From assembly GCF_900215245.1 (NCBI RefSeq), contig NZ_LT907842.1, positions 5,766,001 to 5,830,000 of the forward strand: 64,000 bases of DNA, given 5' to 3'. Source of the stretch: Pseudomonas fluorescens (GTDB lineage Bacteria > Pseudomonadota > Gammaproteobacteria > Pseudomonadales > Pseudomonadaceae). Positions 52,103 to 60,635 of this stretch are shown one piece after another. Each line of letters starts with the position of its first letter. Position 1 is the stretch's first letter. The notes under the pieces were generated by a model that was not told where the DNA came from, made no database searches, and saw only the letters and a program-made list of their open reading frames with translations. A program made the position numbers and the translations under genes.

Positions 52103-53266
52103 TCAGAAGCTGCGTGGCAGTTCGAGCAAATGCTCGGCCACGTAGGACAGGATCAAGTTGGTAGAGATCGGCGCCACCTGGTACAGGCGCGTCTCGCGAA
52201 ATTTGCGTTCCACGTCGTACTCGCAGGCAAAGCCAAACCCGCCGTGGGTTTGCAGGCAGGCGTTGGCCGCTTCCCAAGACGCCTTGGCGGCCAGGTATTT
52301 GGCCATGTTGGCGCTCGCCCCGGCCGGCTTGCCGCTGTCGTACTCCTCGCAGGCACGCCAGCGCATCAGGTCCGCCGCTTCGATTTCGATATGCGCTTCG
52401 GCAATCGGGAACTGCACGCCCTGGTTCTGCCCGATCGGCCGGCCAAACACCACCCGGTCGCGGGCGTAGGCACTGGCCTTTTCGATAAACCAACGGCCGT
52501 CGCCAATGCACTCGGCAGCGATCAGCGTGCGTTCGGCATTCAGACCGTCGAGGATGTATTTAAAGCCCTTGCCCTCCTCACCGATCAGGCTATCGAGTGG
52601 CAGCTCCAGGTTGTCGAAGAACAGCTCGTTGGTTTCGTGGTTGACCATATTGGCGATGGGCTGCACGGTCAGGCCGTTGCCGATGGCCTCGCGCAGGTCG
52701 ACGAGGAAGATCGACATGCCTTCGGACTTTTTCTTCACCTCAGCCAACGGCGTGGTGCGCGCCAGCAGGATCATCAGGTCGGAATGCTGCACCCGCGAGA
52801 TCCACACCTTTTGGCCGTTGATCACGTACTTGTCACCGCGTTTGATCGCGGTGGTCTTGATTTTGGTGGTGTCGGTGCCGGTGGTGGGCTCGGTGACGCC
52901 CATCGACTGCAGGCGCAATTCACCGCTGGCCAGTTTGGGCAGATAGAAGCTTTTTTGTGCTTCGCTGCCATGCCGCAGCAAGGTGAACATGTTGTACATC
53001 TGGCCGTGAACGGTGCCGGAGTTGCCGCCGCAGCGGTTCACTTCTTCAAGAATCACCGACGCTTGCGTCAGGCCCAGACCGGAGCCGCCGTAAGCTTCAG
53101 GGATCATTGCCGACAGCCAGCCGGCGTCGGTCAGGGCTTTGACGAAGGCTTCGGGGAAGCCTTTTTGATCGTCGATCCTGCGCCAGTAAGCGGCATCGAA
53201 TTCGGCGCACAACGCGCGTACACCGTCGCGAATGGCATTGAGTTCTTCGTTGTCATTGGGGTTCAT
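52103..53266 (-). CDS. Acyl-CoA dehydrogenase family protein
   Basis: A 387-residue flavoprotein. LRLQSMGVTEPTTGTDTTKI is the FAD/substrate segment, KYVINGQKVWISRVQHSDL follows, and QTHGGFGFACEYDVERKFRE is the C-terminal signature. The usual catalytic glutamate in the YEGT segment is absent (LYQVAPISTNLI instead); an ER pair in LNAERTLIAAECIG resembles the alternative base position of isovaleryl-type enzymes. It corresponds to PA0879 in P. aeruginosa; its acyl-CoA is unknown, perhaps a methylsuccinyl-type compound. Confidence 0.9.
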   Translation of the reverse strand: MNPNDNEELNAIRDGVRALCAEFDAAYWRRIDDQKGFPEAFVKALTDAGWLSAMIPEAYGGSGLGLTQASVILEEVNRCGGNSGTVHGQMYNMFTLLRHGSEAQKSFYLPKLASGELRLQSMGVTEPTTGTDTTKIKTTAIKRGDKYVINGQKVWISRVQHSDLMILLARTTPLAEVKKKSEGMSIFLVDLREAIGNGLTVQPIANMVNHETNELFFDNLELPLDSLIGEEGKGFKYILDGLNAERTLIAAECIGDGRWFIEKASAYARDRVVFGRPIGQNQGVQFPIAEAHIEIEAADLMRWRACEEYDSGKPAGASANMAKYLAAKASWEAANACLQTHGGFGFACEYDVERKFRETRLYQVAPISTNLILSYVAEHLLELPRSF

Positions 53267-53294
53267 TCACGGCTCTCCGCCTGGTGTTCTTGGC

Positions 53295-54113
53295 TTATTC
53301 GAAGTGGATTTCAGCGGTCTGCGCCAGGCCGTCGGCGTTACCGGCCCACAGTGCGGCGACGCCCGGTTCGGTAACCCGCCCGCCGACTGCAAAGGGCTGT
53401 GGCGCGATCAGCGGGCGCACGCCGCGATAGGCAAAGCGACGCACGCTCGCGTCGGGATGCGCACGGCAAAACGCGCGCAGGCTCAGCGTGGCGATCAGCG
53501 GGCCGTGCACCACCAGCCCCGAGTAGCCTTCGGTGCCGGTGACGTAGGGGTAGTCGTAATGGATGCGGTGGCCGTTGAAGGTCACGGCGCTGTAGCGAAA
53601 CAGCAGGGTGGGCGTGGGGTTGATCGACTCCTGCCATTCACCTTGGGCGAGTGCCTCGCCATTGCCCTGCTTGGGTGGCGTGGGCTCGCGGTAGACGATG
53701 TCCTGTTCTTCGCGAATGGCCAGGCGACCGTCCTGGGAATAGTCATGACGCACCGTGACAAACAGCAGCGAGCCGGTGCGGCCGGTTTTTTCTTCGACGT
53801 GGGTAATGGTCGACACGCGGCTCGCCGCCTCACCGGCACGCAAGGCATGCAGGAACTCGATACGCCCACCGGCCCACATCCGATTGCGGTTATCGGCAGC
53901 AGGCAGAAAGCCGCCACGGGCCGGGTGGCCGTCGGTGCCCAAGGCCGATTCCGGCAGCGGGTCCTGGAAAAAACACCACTGCCACAGCGGCGGTAGGTCC
54001 GCGCCGTCTTCGGGCACGGCCTCGCCGAAGGTGGCGGCAATGCGCTTGAGCAGGTTATGGCTTAAATGGTCGTGGGCGGTTTCGCTTCGGCCGATCCAAT
54101 CAGTGGCGCTCAT
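53295..54113 (-). CDS. ich: Itaconyl-CoA hydratase (MaoC/FAS1-like dehydratase)
   Basis: A 272-residue double-hotdog protein. MSATDWIGRSETAHDHLSHN at the start, ADNRNRMWAGGRIEFLHALR, then the catalytic region RIHYDYPYVTGTEGYSGLVV-HGPL, match HTD2-type mesaconyl-C4/itaconyl-CoA hydratases. Ich (PA0878 in P. aeruginosa) adds water to itaconyl-CoA to give citramalyl-CoA. The start at 54113 is the conserved form; an in-frame ATG at 54155 adds 14 residues. It is first in the catabolic unit and divergent from the LysR gene. Confidence 0.87.
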   Translation of the reverse strand: MSATDWIGRSETAHDHLSHNLLKRIAATFGEAVPEDGADLPPLWQWCFFQDPLPESALGTDGHPARGGFLPAADNRNRMWAGGRIEFLHALRAGEAASRVSTITHVEEKTGRTGSLLFVTVRHDYSQDGRLAIREEQDIVYREPTPPKQGNGEALAQGEWQESINPTPTLLFRYSAVTFNGHRIHYDYPYVTGTEGYSGLVVHGPLIATLSLRAFCRAHPDASVRRFAYRGVRPLIAPQPFAVGGRVTEPGVAALWAGNADGLAQTAEIHFE

Positions 54114-54198
54114 CGGGTGCAGGTCCTCGGGCAGTGGGTGTCTGCTGCGGATCATGCAAGCGCCTGCCCGTTCTGAGAATTTGCATTTCAATAAACCA

Positions 54199-54219
54199 GC
54201 GTTCGGTTATGCTGAACGC
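54199..54219. promoter_or_regulatory. Palindrome between ich and the divergent LysR gene
   Basis: GCGTTC (54199-54204), nine bases, GAACGC (54214-54219). Same 21-bp length and arms as the perfect dyad at 48642-48662. It is the likely binding site of the LysR protein encoded at 54289, between the two divergent starts. Confidence 0.65.
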
Positions 54220-54288
54220 CACTCACAACACTGCACCTTCAGGGTGGGTGTTTATTGCGATGCGATTCGTGTACACACCGGAGCCGCC

Positions 54289-55179
54289 ATGCACTTCGAT
54301 CTCGCCGACCTGCGCCTGTTTATCCATATCGCCGAATCCCCCAGCCTGACTCAGGGCGCCAAGCGTGCGTTTCTGTCGCCGGCCGCCGCGAGCGCGCGGA
54401 TCAAGGCGCTGGAAGGCCAGTTGGATACGCGCCTGTTGTACCGCGACAGCCGTGGCGTGGAAATCACCCCGGCGGGCGAACGCTTGCTGCACCATGCGCG
54501 GCTGATCATGCGCCAGGTGGATTACCTGAAAAGCGAGTTCACCCAATACGGCGTGGACTCCGCCGGGCATATCCGCATCTTCGCCAACACCACGGCGGTG
54601 ACCGAGTTTCTGCCGGAAGTGCTGGCGGGCTTTTTGTCCCAGCGCCCGGGCGTGACCGTCGACCTGCAAGAGCGGCTGTCCCGCGATATCGTGCGCGGCG
54701 TGCTCGATGGCACCAGCGACATGGGCATCATCGCCGGGCCGGTGGAAGCGGCGGGCTTGCAAGTGTTGCACTTCAGCACGGATCAATTGGTGTTGATGGT
54801 GCCCGTGGGCCACCCGCTGGCCAGCCAGCCCTGCGTGACCTTGGAGCAAACCCTCGCGTACCAGCATATCGGCCTGCACGAGGGCAGCACCTTGTTGAGT
54901 TTTCTGCGTGAACACGTGGAGCGCGTGGGCAAGCACTTGTCGCTGCGTATCCAGGTGTCGAGTTTCGAAGCGATCTGCCGGATGGTCGAGGCCGGCGTGG
55001 GCATCGGCATCATTCCCGAATCTGCCGCCGTGCGGCACAGCCGCACCATGCAGTTGGTGACGGTGAAGCTGGATGAGCCCTGGGCCATTCGCGAGCGCAG
55101 TATCCTGGTGCGTGAACTGGAAGCACTGCCCGGCACCATTCGCGCGTTGATTGCGACGTTGATGCCGCAAAGCGCCTAA
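54289..55179 (+). CDS. LysR family regulator of the itaconate cluster
   Basis: A 296-residue protein. FDLADLRLFIHIAESPSLTQ, then AAASARIKALEGQLDTRLLY, is the winged helix; the effector domain follows (IRIFANTTAVTEFLPEVLAG). It occupies the position of P. aeruginosa PA0877 (RipR), divergent from ich. The ATG at 54289 is used; the long upstream frame runs antisense to ich. Two matching palindromes in the cluster are its likely targets, with itaconate or itaconyl-CoA as a plausible inducer. Confidence 0.9.
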   Translation: MHFDLADLRLFIHIAESPSLTQGAKRAFLSPAAASARIKALEGQLDTRLLYRDSRGVEITPAGERLLHHARLIMRQVDYLKSEFTQYGVDSAGHIRIFANTTAVTEFLPEVLAGFLSQRPGVTVDLQERLSRDIVRGVLDGTSDMGIIAGPVEAAGLQVLHFSTDQLVLMVPVGHPLASQPCVTLEQTLAYQHIGLHEGSTLLSFLREHVERVGKHLSLRIQVSSFEAICRMVEAGVGIGIIPESAAVRHSRTMQLVTVKLDEPWAIRERSILVRELEALPGTIRALIATLMPQSA

Positions 55180-55211
55180 GCTCAACAGTCACCTTGCCCG
55201 AGGAGACGCCC

Positions 55212-55700
55212 ATGCACCTTGAAGGATCCTGCCATTGCGGCGCTGTCACGTTCAGCCTGACCAGCCAGCACCCCTACCCCTACCAACGCTGCTACTGCTC
55301 GATCTGCCGCAAGACCCAGGGCGGCGGCGGTTATGCGATCAACCTCGCGGGGGATGCGCAAAGCCTGAAGGTTCAGGGCCGCAAACACATTTCGATCTAC
55401 CACGCCCGCCTCAAACCGGATGGCGCCAGCCGCGCCCATGCCAGTACTGCCGAACGGCATTTCTGCGCGCAATGCGGCAGTGCGTTGTGGCTGTTCAGCC
55501 CGGAGTGGCCGGAACTGATCCACCCCTTCGCCTGCGCCATCGACACACCGTTGCCGGTACCGCCGCAACACACGCATTTGATGCTTGGCTCCAAGGCCCC
55601 ATGGGTCGAAGTCAGCGTGCGCAAAGGCGACTTGCAGTTCGATGAATACCCCGAAGAGTCCATCGCCCAGTGGCATACGCGGTTGGGGTTGACGCGTTAA
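55212..55700 (+). CDS. GFA family zinc protein
   Basis: A 162-residue protein with the cysteine pattern of the GFA (glutathione-dependent formaldehyde-activating-like) fold: GSCHCGAV, RCYCSICRKTQGGGGYAINL and HFCAQCGSALWL, binding zinc. The family name is historical, and most members have no proven activity. GAGGAGA at the right distance selects ATG 55212 rather than the frame opening at 55194. Confidence 0.88.
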   Translation: MHLEGSCHCGAVTFSLTSQHPYPYQRCYCSICRKTQGGGGYAINLAGDAQSLKVQGRKHISIYHARLKPDGASRAHASTAERHFCAQCGSALWLFSPEWPELIHPFACAIDTPLPVPPQHTHLMLGSKAPWVEVSVRKGDLQFDEYPEESIAQWHTRLGLTR

Positions 55701-55794
55701 CAGTCTTTGACAGTTTCCCGACAAAGCTCTCAAAGATTGTTGGCCGGCTGCGCCCTAGCATTCGAGCATCCAAACCACCATCCGGGTGCTCTTC

Positions 55795-57618
55795 ATGTTT
55801 CGCACGTTGCGCGGTATTCCGCTCTTGGGTTGCCTGCTCGGCAGTATCGGTTGCCATGTGCAACCGCCTGCCCCGCCGCCGATTCCCAAAGGCGATTACG
55901 GCGCGATCATTCGTTACCTGCAAACCCGCATTCCCCAGGACATGGCGCGTGAAAATGTACCCGGTCTGTCAATTGCGCTGGTCAACGGCCAGGAGCTGAT
56001 CTGGGCGCGAGGCTTCGGTGTGGCCGACAAGGCCCAAGGGGTGCCGGTCACACCCAATACGGCGTTTCGCGCCGGCGGCATCGCCAAGCTACTCACCGCC
56101 ACGGCAGCGCTGCAACTGGTCGAGCAACAGCGCCTGGCCCTGGATGCGCCGATCCAGCAGACGCTGCGCGAGTTCTACGTGCGCTCGCGCTTTCACAGCG
56201 ACCCGGCGGCCGCCGACCGTGATATCACCCTGCGTCGCTTGCTCAGCCACCAGTCCGGCTTGCCCAGCGAACACCTGCGCGACCTGCGCAGCACCTTCGC
56301 CATGGGCCAGATGCCGATGCGCGTGGCCGGCGTTTGGCTGAGCAGCCCGCCAGGCTCGCAAGTCGCCTATTCCAACCTGGGTTACTCGTTGGTCGGCGCC
56401 GCGATTGAGCGCAGCAGCGGTAAAAGTTTCGAAGCCCAATTACAACGCAGCCTGCTCAAGCCACTGGAGATGAACCAGTCGAGTTTTGTCGGCACCGGTA
56501 CGCAGTTGAGCTTTCGCGCCCTGGGCTACGAAGACGGTGTACCGAGTACCGATGCACACGTGCGGGACCTCGCTGCCGGGGGGTTGTGGGCAAGCCCCAA
56601 AGACCTCAGCCACTACGTGCAGATGCTGTTCGCCCAAGGCCTCTATAAAGGTCAGCGCGTGGTGGGCAGTGCATCGATTGATGAGATGTTCACCCAGCAA
56701 AACACCGGCAATGCGCTGGATTTCGATTGCCAGATGGGCCTCGGTTGGTTTTTGGCACCGTGCGGCGATGAACCGATCGGCCCCGGTGTGCGCACCTACC
56801 AGCACAGTGGCGGCGGCGACGATTTTGCCGCGCAATTGAGCGTGCTGCCGGACCAGCAATTGGCGGTGATCATCATGGCCAATGACGGCAACGCCGAAGA
56901 ACTGGTCGCCCGTATGGCCACCGAAACGCTGCGCCTGATGCTGCAGGCGCAAACCGGCCAATCCATCTGCGCCGACGACTGCCAGGCACCCGAGCATGGG
57001 CTCAAGTTACGTCACGTGCCGGCCGCCATCGACCGCAAGCGCCTGGCGGGCTTTTATGCCACCGCCTGGGGTGTGTTCCGAATCAAGGATGACCATAACC
57101 GGCTGGCTGGCGAGCTGGCCGGGTTCGACTTTGAATTGTTGCGCGATGAGCACGGCTGGCTGCGCGCGCAGAAAAAAGTCCTCGGCTTCTGGCTCAAGGA
57201 CCTCGGCGAACTGGGCCGCGTGCAGTTGGACGTGGTCACCGTGCAAGGCCGCCAGATGCTCACTGCCCGTAGCCACGGCCAGCGCCTTGCCATCGGTGAA
57301 CGCATCGAACCGCCGCCGTTGCCAGTGGCGTGGGCTGACACCATCGGCACCTACCAGGTGCTCAGCACCCATGAGCCCGACGCGCCGTTGAGCGGTATCA
57401 GCGTGCGCCTCGAAGAAGGCTTCCTGGTGATTCGCGGCCAATTGCACAACGAGCCGCTGACCGATTACATCCTGCTCCCCGTCGACAACGCCCACGCGGT
57501 GCTGGCCGGCAACGGCTATGGCCTGGGCGACACCGTGAGCCGCCAGGTCAACGGCCTCAGCGCTTCGGGCTACGCCTTCAAACGTACGCAATCGCCCCAC
57601 AACCTCTTGAGTTTCTAA
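55795..57618 (+). CDS. Beta-lactamase-fold lipoprotein lacking the catalytic serine
   Basis: A 607-residue protein. A short N-terminal segment ends LLGSIGC, a possible lipoprotein site (C20). Residues about 35-400 are a class C/DD-peptidase-like domain; YSN (192-194) and HSGGGDDF are kept, but the SxxK motif reads GIAK (FRAGGIAKLL), with Gly95 where serine should be. A C-terminal beta domain of about 200 residues (VRLEEGFLVIRGQLHNE) follows. It may be a non-enzymatic cell-wall-binding protein. The frame opens at GTG 55786, but ATG 55795 is preferred. Confidence 0.85.
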   Translation: MFRTLRGIPLLGCLLGSIGCHVQPPAPPPIPKGDYGAIIRYLQTRIPQDMARENVPGLSIALVNGQELIWARGFGVADKAQGVPVTPNTAFRAGGIAKLLTATAALQLVEQQRLALDAPIQQTLREFYVRSRFHSDPAAADRDITLRRLLSHQSGLPSEHLRDLRSTFAMGQMPMRVAGVWLSSPPGSQVAYSNLGYSLVGAAIERSSGKSFEAQLQRSLLKPLEMNQSSFVGTGTQLSFRALGYEDGVPSTDAHVRDLAAGGLWASPKDLSHYVQMLFAQGLYKGQRVVGSASIDEMFTQQNTGNALDFDCQMGLGWFLAPCGDEPIGPGVRTYQHSGGGDDFAAQLSVLPDQQLAVIIMANDGNAEELVARMATETLRLMLQAQTGQSICADDCQAPEHGLKLRHVPAAIDRKRLAGFYATAWGVFRIKDDHNRLAGELAGFDFELLRDEHGWLRAQKKVLGFWLKDLGELGRVQLDVVTVQGRQMLTARSHGQRLAIGERIEPPPLPVAWADTIGTYQVLSTHEPDAPLSGISVRLEEGFLVIRGQLHNEPLTDYILLPVDNAHAVLAGNGYGLGDTVSRQVNGLSASGYAFKRTQSPHNLLSF

Positions 57619-57635
57619 CACGGAAGAACCGCCTG

Positions 57636-58427
57636 ATGCGCCCAAAAAACCTGTGCCTGTCATTCACCTCACTGTGCCTGCTCGCCGCCGCCGACACCGC
57701 GATTGCCGAAGACTGGCAATACAGCCTCAAGGCCGGCGTGGCCAACGCGCCACGCTACAGCGGCAGCGACGAACGCATGACCGCGCCAGTGCTGGGCGGC
57801 AAAATCGTCAGCCCCTGGGGAATCTTCCTCGATACCAGCAAGGGCTTGGGCTGGGGTTACGAAGGCAATGCCCTGAGTTTCAGCGCCTATGTCGGCCCCA
57901 GTGCCTCGCGCAAGGATAAAAACCAGCGTTTGCAGGCCGGCTCCAACCGCCTCATAGGCATGGGCGAGATCAAGTCGCGCGCGCAATTGGGCGTCAGTGC
58001 GGCCTACAACCTGGGCGGCGTGATAGTCGGCGCGACCCTGGAACACGCACTCAAGGAAGATGCCCACAAGGACACCGGCAAGGCTTACACCCACCTGGAA
58101 CTGAACCTGGGCACCACGCTTTATGAGGGCCGCTTCGGCTCCGTCGATGCCGGCCTCAGCAGCCACTTTGGTGACCGTGAATACCTGCAGACCTGGTATG
58201 GCGTGACCACCGGCCAGGCGGCGCAAAGCCGCTTTAAGGCCTACAAGGCCGGTGCGGGCAATATCAGCAATGGCATGAACCTGGTGTGGAGCCTGCCGAT
58301 CAGTGAGCACACCCAGTTCTCGACCTTGCTGGATGTGCAGTACCTGGCCGATGCCGCGGGCAAAAGCCCGATTGTGGAACGACGCTTGCAGACGTCGCTG
58401 ATAGGCATTGTGGAATACACGTTCTGA
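57636..58427 (+). CDS. MipA/OmpV family outer membrane protein
   Basis: A 263-residue protein with signal peptide MRPKNLCLSFTSLCLLAAAD (then TAIAE). The MipA/OmpV barrel follows: YSLKAGVANAPRYSGSDERM, YNLGGVIVGATLEHALKEDA and the closing strand with a terminal phenylalanine (IGIVEYTF). Members scaffold murein enzymes or are induced by metals and polymyxin. It lies 17 bp after the beta-lactamase-fold lipoprotein (probably one operon) and converges on a two-component system. Confidence 0.9.
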   Translation: MRPKNLCLSFTSLCLLAAADTAIAEDWQYSLKAGVANAPRYSGSDERMTAPVLGGKIVSPWGIFLDTSKGLGWGYEGNALSFSAYVGPSASRKDKNQRLQAGSNRLIGMGEIKSRAQLGVSAAYNLGGVIVGATLEHALKEDAHKDTGKAYTHLELNLGTTLYEGRFGSVDAGLSSHFGDREYLQTWYGVTTGQAAQSRFKAYKAGAGNISNGMNLVWSLPISEHTQFSTLLDVQYLADAAGKSPIVERRLQTSLIGIVEYTF

Positions 58428-58445
58428 TCGGGTAGCACGATAAAC

Positions 58446-58475
58446 CTGGGGGCGCTGGCTAGCCGGCGCCCCCAG
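58446..58475. terminator. Terminator hairpin between convergent genes
   Basis: CTGGGGGCGC (58446-58455) pairs with GCGCCCCCAG (58466-58475), a perfect 10-bp GC-rich stem between the mipA-type gene (+) and the histidine kinase (-). Confidence 0.7.
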
Positions 58476-58492
58476 CCTGCTCACCTCAAGCC

Positions 58493-59770
58493 TTACTCGG
58501 CATACGCCCACGTCATCCGAAACGACGCCCCGCCCCACTCTGAATCGAGCACTTCGACCTGCCCGCCGTGCCACTGGCTGACCCGTTTGACCAGCGCCAG
58601 GCCCAAGCCGAACCCGCCCGTGCGGCGGTCGCGGCTGGTGTCCAGACGCAGGAAGGGCTCGAAGATCTTGGCGCGACCGTCCAACGGCACACCCGGGCCG
58701 TCGTCATTGACCTGCACCGCGTAACCGCTGCCGAACGCGACCAACGACACTTCCACACGGCGCTCGGCATAACGAATGGCGTTGCGCAGCAGGTTGATCA
58801 CCGCGCGGGCCATAAAGCGCGGTTCGATCTGGATAAAGTCGACCTCGCACGTGCGCAACGTCAGCTGCACCCCCGCCGCTTCCGCCTCCAGGGCCACGCT
58901 GCCGATGACGCTGTCGAGCCAACTGTGGGCTTCGATATTTTCCCGGGTGACCTGGGTGGCACCGCGCTCGAGGCTGGCGTAGGTGAGCAGCTCGGAGACC
59001 ATTTCTTCCAGTTCGCCCAGGTCGGCATACATGTCGGCGATCAGCTCGCGGCTCTGGCGCGGGTCGGCCTGTTGCTTGAGTTGGTCGAGTTCGAAGGACA
59101 AGCGCGCAATCGGCGTGCGCAGCTCGTGGGAGACAGCGTTGGTCAGTTCGCGCTGGTTGGCGATCAGGCTTTCGATGCGCTCGGCCATCTGGTTGAAGTG
59201 CCCGGCCAGCTCACGCACTGTGGAGCGGCGCGGCAGCAGGATGCGCGACGCCAGGTCGTTGTCACCGAAGCGTTGCGCAGCCAGGCGAATATGCTCCAGG
59301 TCGCGCCAGTGCGGGCGTACCCAGAAATACAGGACGATGGCCAGGCACACCCCGAGAAAACCGTATGCCCACATGTATAGCCATTTGGGTTCTTCGGGCA
59401 ACTTGATGTCCAGCAACTGCGGGCCGTCATCGATCGTGGTCAGGAACTCCATGAAGTCGCCACGCACCACCAACTGGCCGTCCGCCAAGAGTTTTTGCTC
59501 GCGCTCGTCCAGCGCCAGGCTATCGCGCGACACCAACTTCAGGCGCAACCCGTAATGGGGTTGCAGTTCTGCCAGCCGAGCGTCCCGGGCCGGCCCTTGC
59601 AGAGGCCGCAGTTGTTCGACCAGGCCGTAAGCCGGGCCGCGCAGGGCTTCGCGGTTATACACCTCGTTGGCCTCGGGCAATAACTCGTCGAAGGTGTAGT
59701 TGACCAACCAGATTGCCCCGGCCAGACCGAGCGCCAGAATCACATACAGGCGCAGAAACAGGCGCAGCAT
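58493..59770 (-). CDS. Sensor histidine kinase (RstB-like)
   Basis: A 425-residue inner membrane kinase. Two membrane spans (residues about 5-25 and 133-152) enclose a periplasmic sensor of about 105 residues. A HAMP region follows, then the H-box NAVSHELRTPIARLSFELDQ (H215) and the N/G boxes LLRNAIRYA, NDDGPGVP and TGGFGLGLALVKRV. It abuts its response regulator (TAG then ATG). The RstB resemblance is by overall layout; the signal is unknown. The adjacent MipA-type outer membrane protein is a plausible target. Confidence 0.92.
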   Translation of the reverse strand: MLRLFLRLYVILALGLAGAIWLVNYTFDELLPEANEVYNREALRGPAYGLVEQLRPLQGPARDARLAELQPHYGLRLKLVSRDSLALDEREQKLLADGQLVVRGDFMEFLTTIDDGPQLLDIKLPEEPKWLYMWAYGFLGVCLAIVLYFWVRPHWRDLEHIRLAAQRFGDNDLASRILLPRRSTVRELAGHFNQMAERIESLIANQRELTNAVSHELRTPIARLSFELDQLKQQADPRQSRELIADMYADLGELEEMVSELLTYASLERGATQVTRENIEAHSWLDSVIGSVALEAEAAGVQLTLRTCEVDFIQIEPRFMARAVINLLRNAIRYAERRVEVSLVAFGSGYAVQVNDDGPGVPLDGRAKIFEPFLRLDTSRDRRTGGFGLGLALVKRVSQWHGGQVEVLDSEWGGASFRMTWAYAE

Positions 59771-60478
59771 CTAAACCTCCCACGCAAACGGATTGAACAG
59801 GTAACCCTTGCCCCAAATCGTCTTGATGCACACCGGCTCGCGCGGGTTGTCGTTGAGCTTGTTGCGCAATTTGCTGATGTAGACGTCGACGCTGCGGTTG
59901 AGGCCGTCAAACGCGATACCGCGCATGCGGTTGAGAATGTCGTCGCGGGAGAGGATTTTCCCCGCGCTGCTGGCCAACAACCACAGCAACTCGAACTCCA
60001 TGGTGGTGAGGTCGATCGTCTCATCGCCCAGGCTGACCACCCGGCAACTGCGATCAATCGACAATCGACCAAACGCCAACGAACCCCGCACGGTGGGTTC
60101 GGGCACCTGGCGGCGTTGCAGGGCCCGCAAGCGTGCCAGCAATACCGGCGGCTTGATGGGTTTGATCACATAGTCGTCGGCCCCGGACTCCAGGCCCAGA
60201 ATATGGTCGAGGTCATCTTCCTTGGCGGTCAGGATCACGATGGGTGTGTCGGACACATTACGAATCTCGCGGCACACGTGCAGGCCGCTCTGGCCGGGCA
60301 ACATGAGGTCGAGCACGACGATTTTCGGCTTGAAGTCGAGGAATGCCGCCAGGGCCTGATCGCCGCGGTGCACCACGCGCACCTCGAAACCGTGTTGTGA
60401 CAGGAAATGCGCGATCAGCCCTGCCAGCTTTTCATCGTCCTCAACGAGCAGGACTTTGCCCAGACCCAGGTTTTCCAT
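59771..60478 (-). CDS. OmpR family response regulator (RstA-like)
   Basis: A 235-residue regulator. The receiver domain has KVLLVEDDEKLAGLIAHFLS, the phosphoacceptor D57 in VVLDLMLPG, and ILTAKEDD. The winged helix is of the OmpR class (IDLTTMEFELLWLLASSAGK, then RDDILNRMRGIAFDGLNRSV and RLRN-type recognition in YISKLRNKL). It is the cognate partner of the kinase directly downstream. Confidence 0.94.
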   Translation of the reverse strand: MENLGLGKVLLVEDDEKLAGLIAHFLSQHGFEVRVVHRGDQALAAFLDFKPKIVVLDLMLPGQSGLHVCREIRNVSDTPIVILTAKEDDLDHILGLESGADDYVIKPIKPPVLLARLRALQRRQVPEPTVRGSLAFGRLSIDRSCRVVSLGDETIDLTTMEFELLWLLASSAGKILSRDDILNRMRGIAFDGLNRSVDVYISKLRNKLNDNPREPVCIKTIWGKGYLFNPFAWEV

Positions 60479-60635
60479 AAATTCTCAGTGTGGATGCGCG
60501 GATTGAAGTGCGGGGATTATAGGTGGCAAGCTGGCCAACAGAAGCAACCGGCCATTACGGGCCGACGAAGCTTCATGCTTTTAAGAGTTTTTAACAAATA
60601 CCCCGCAATCTTTAACGCCATTCACAGGGAGTTGT

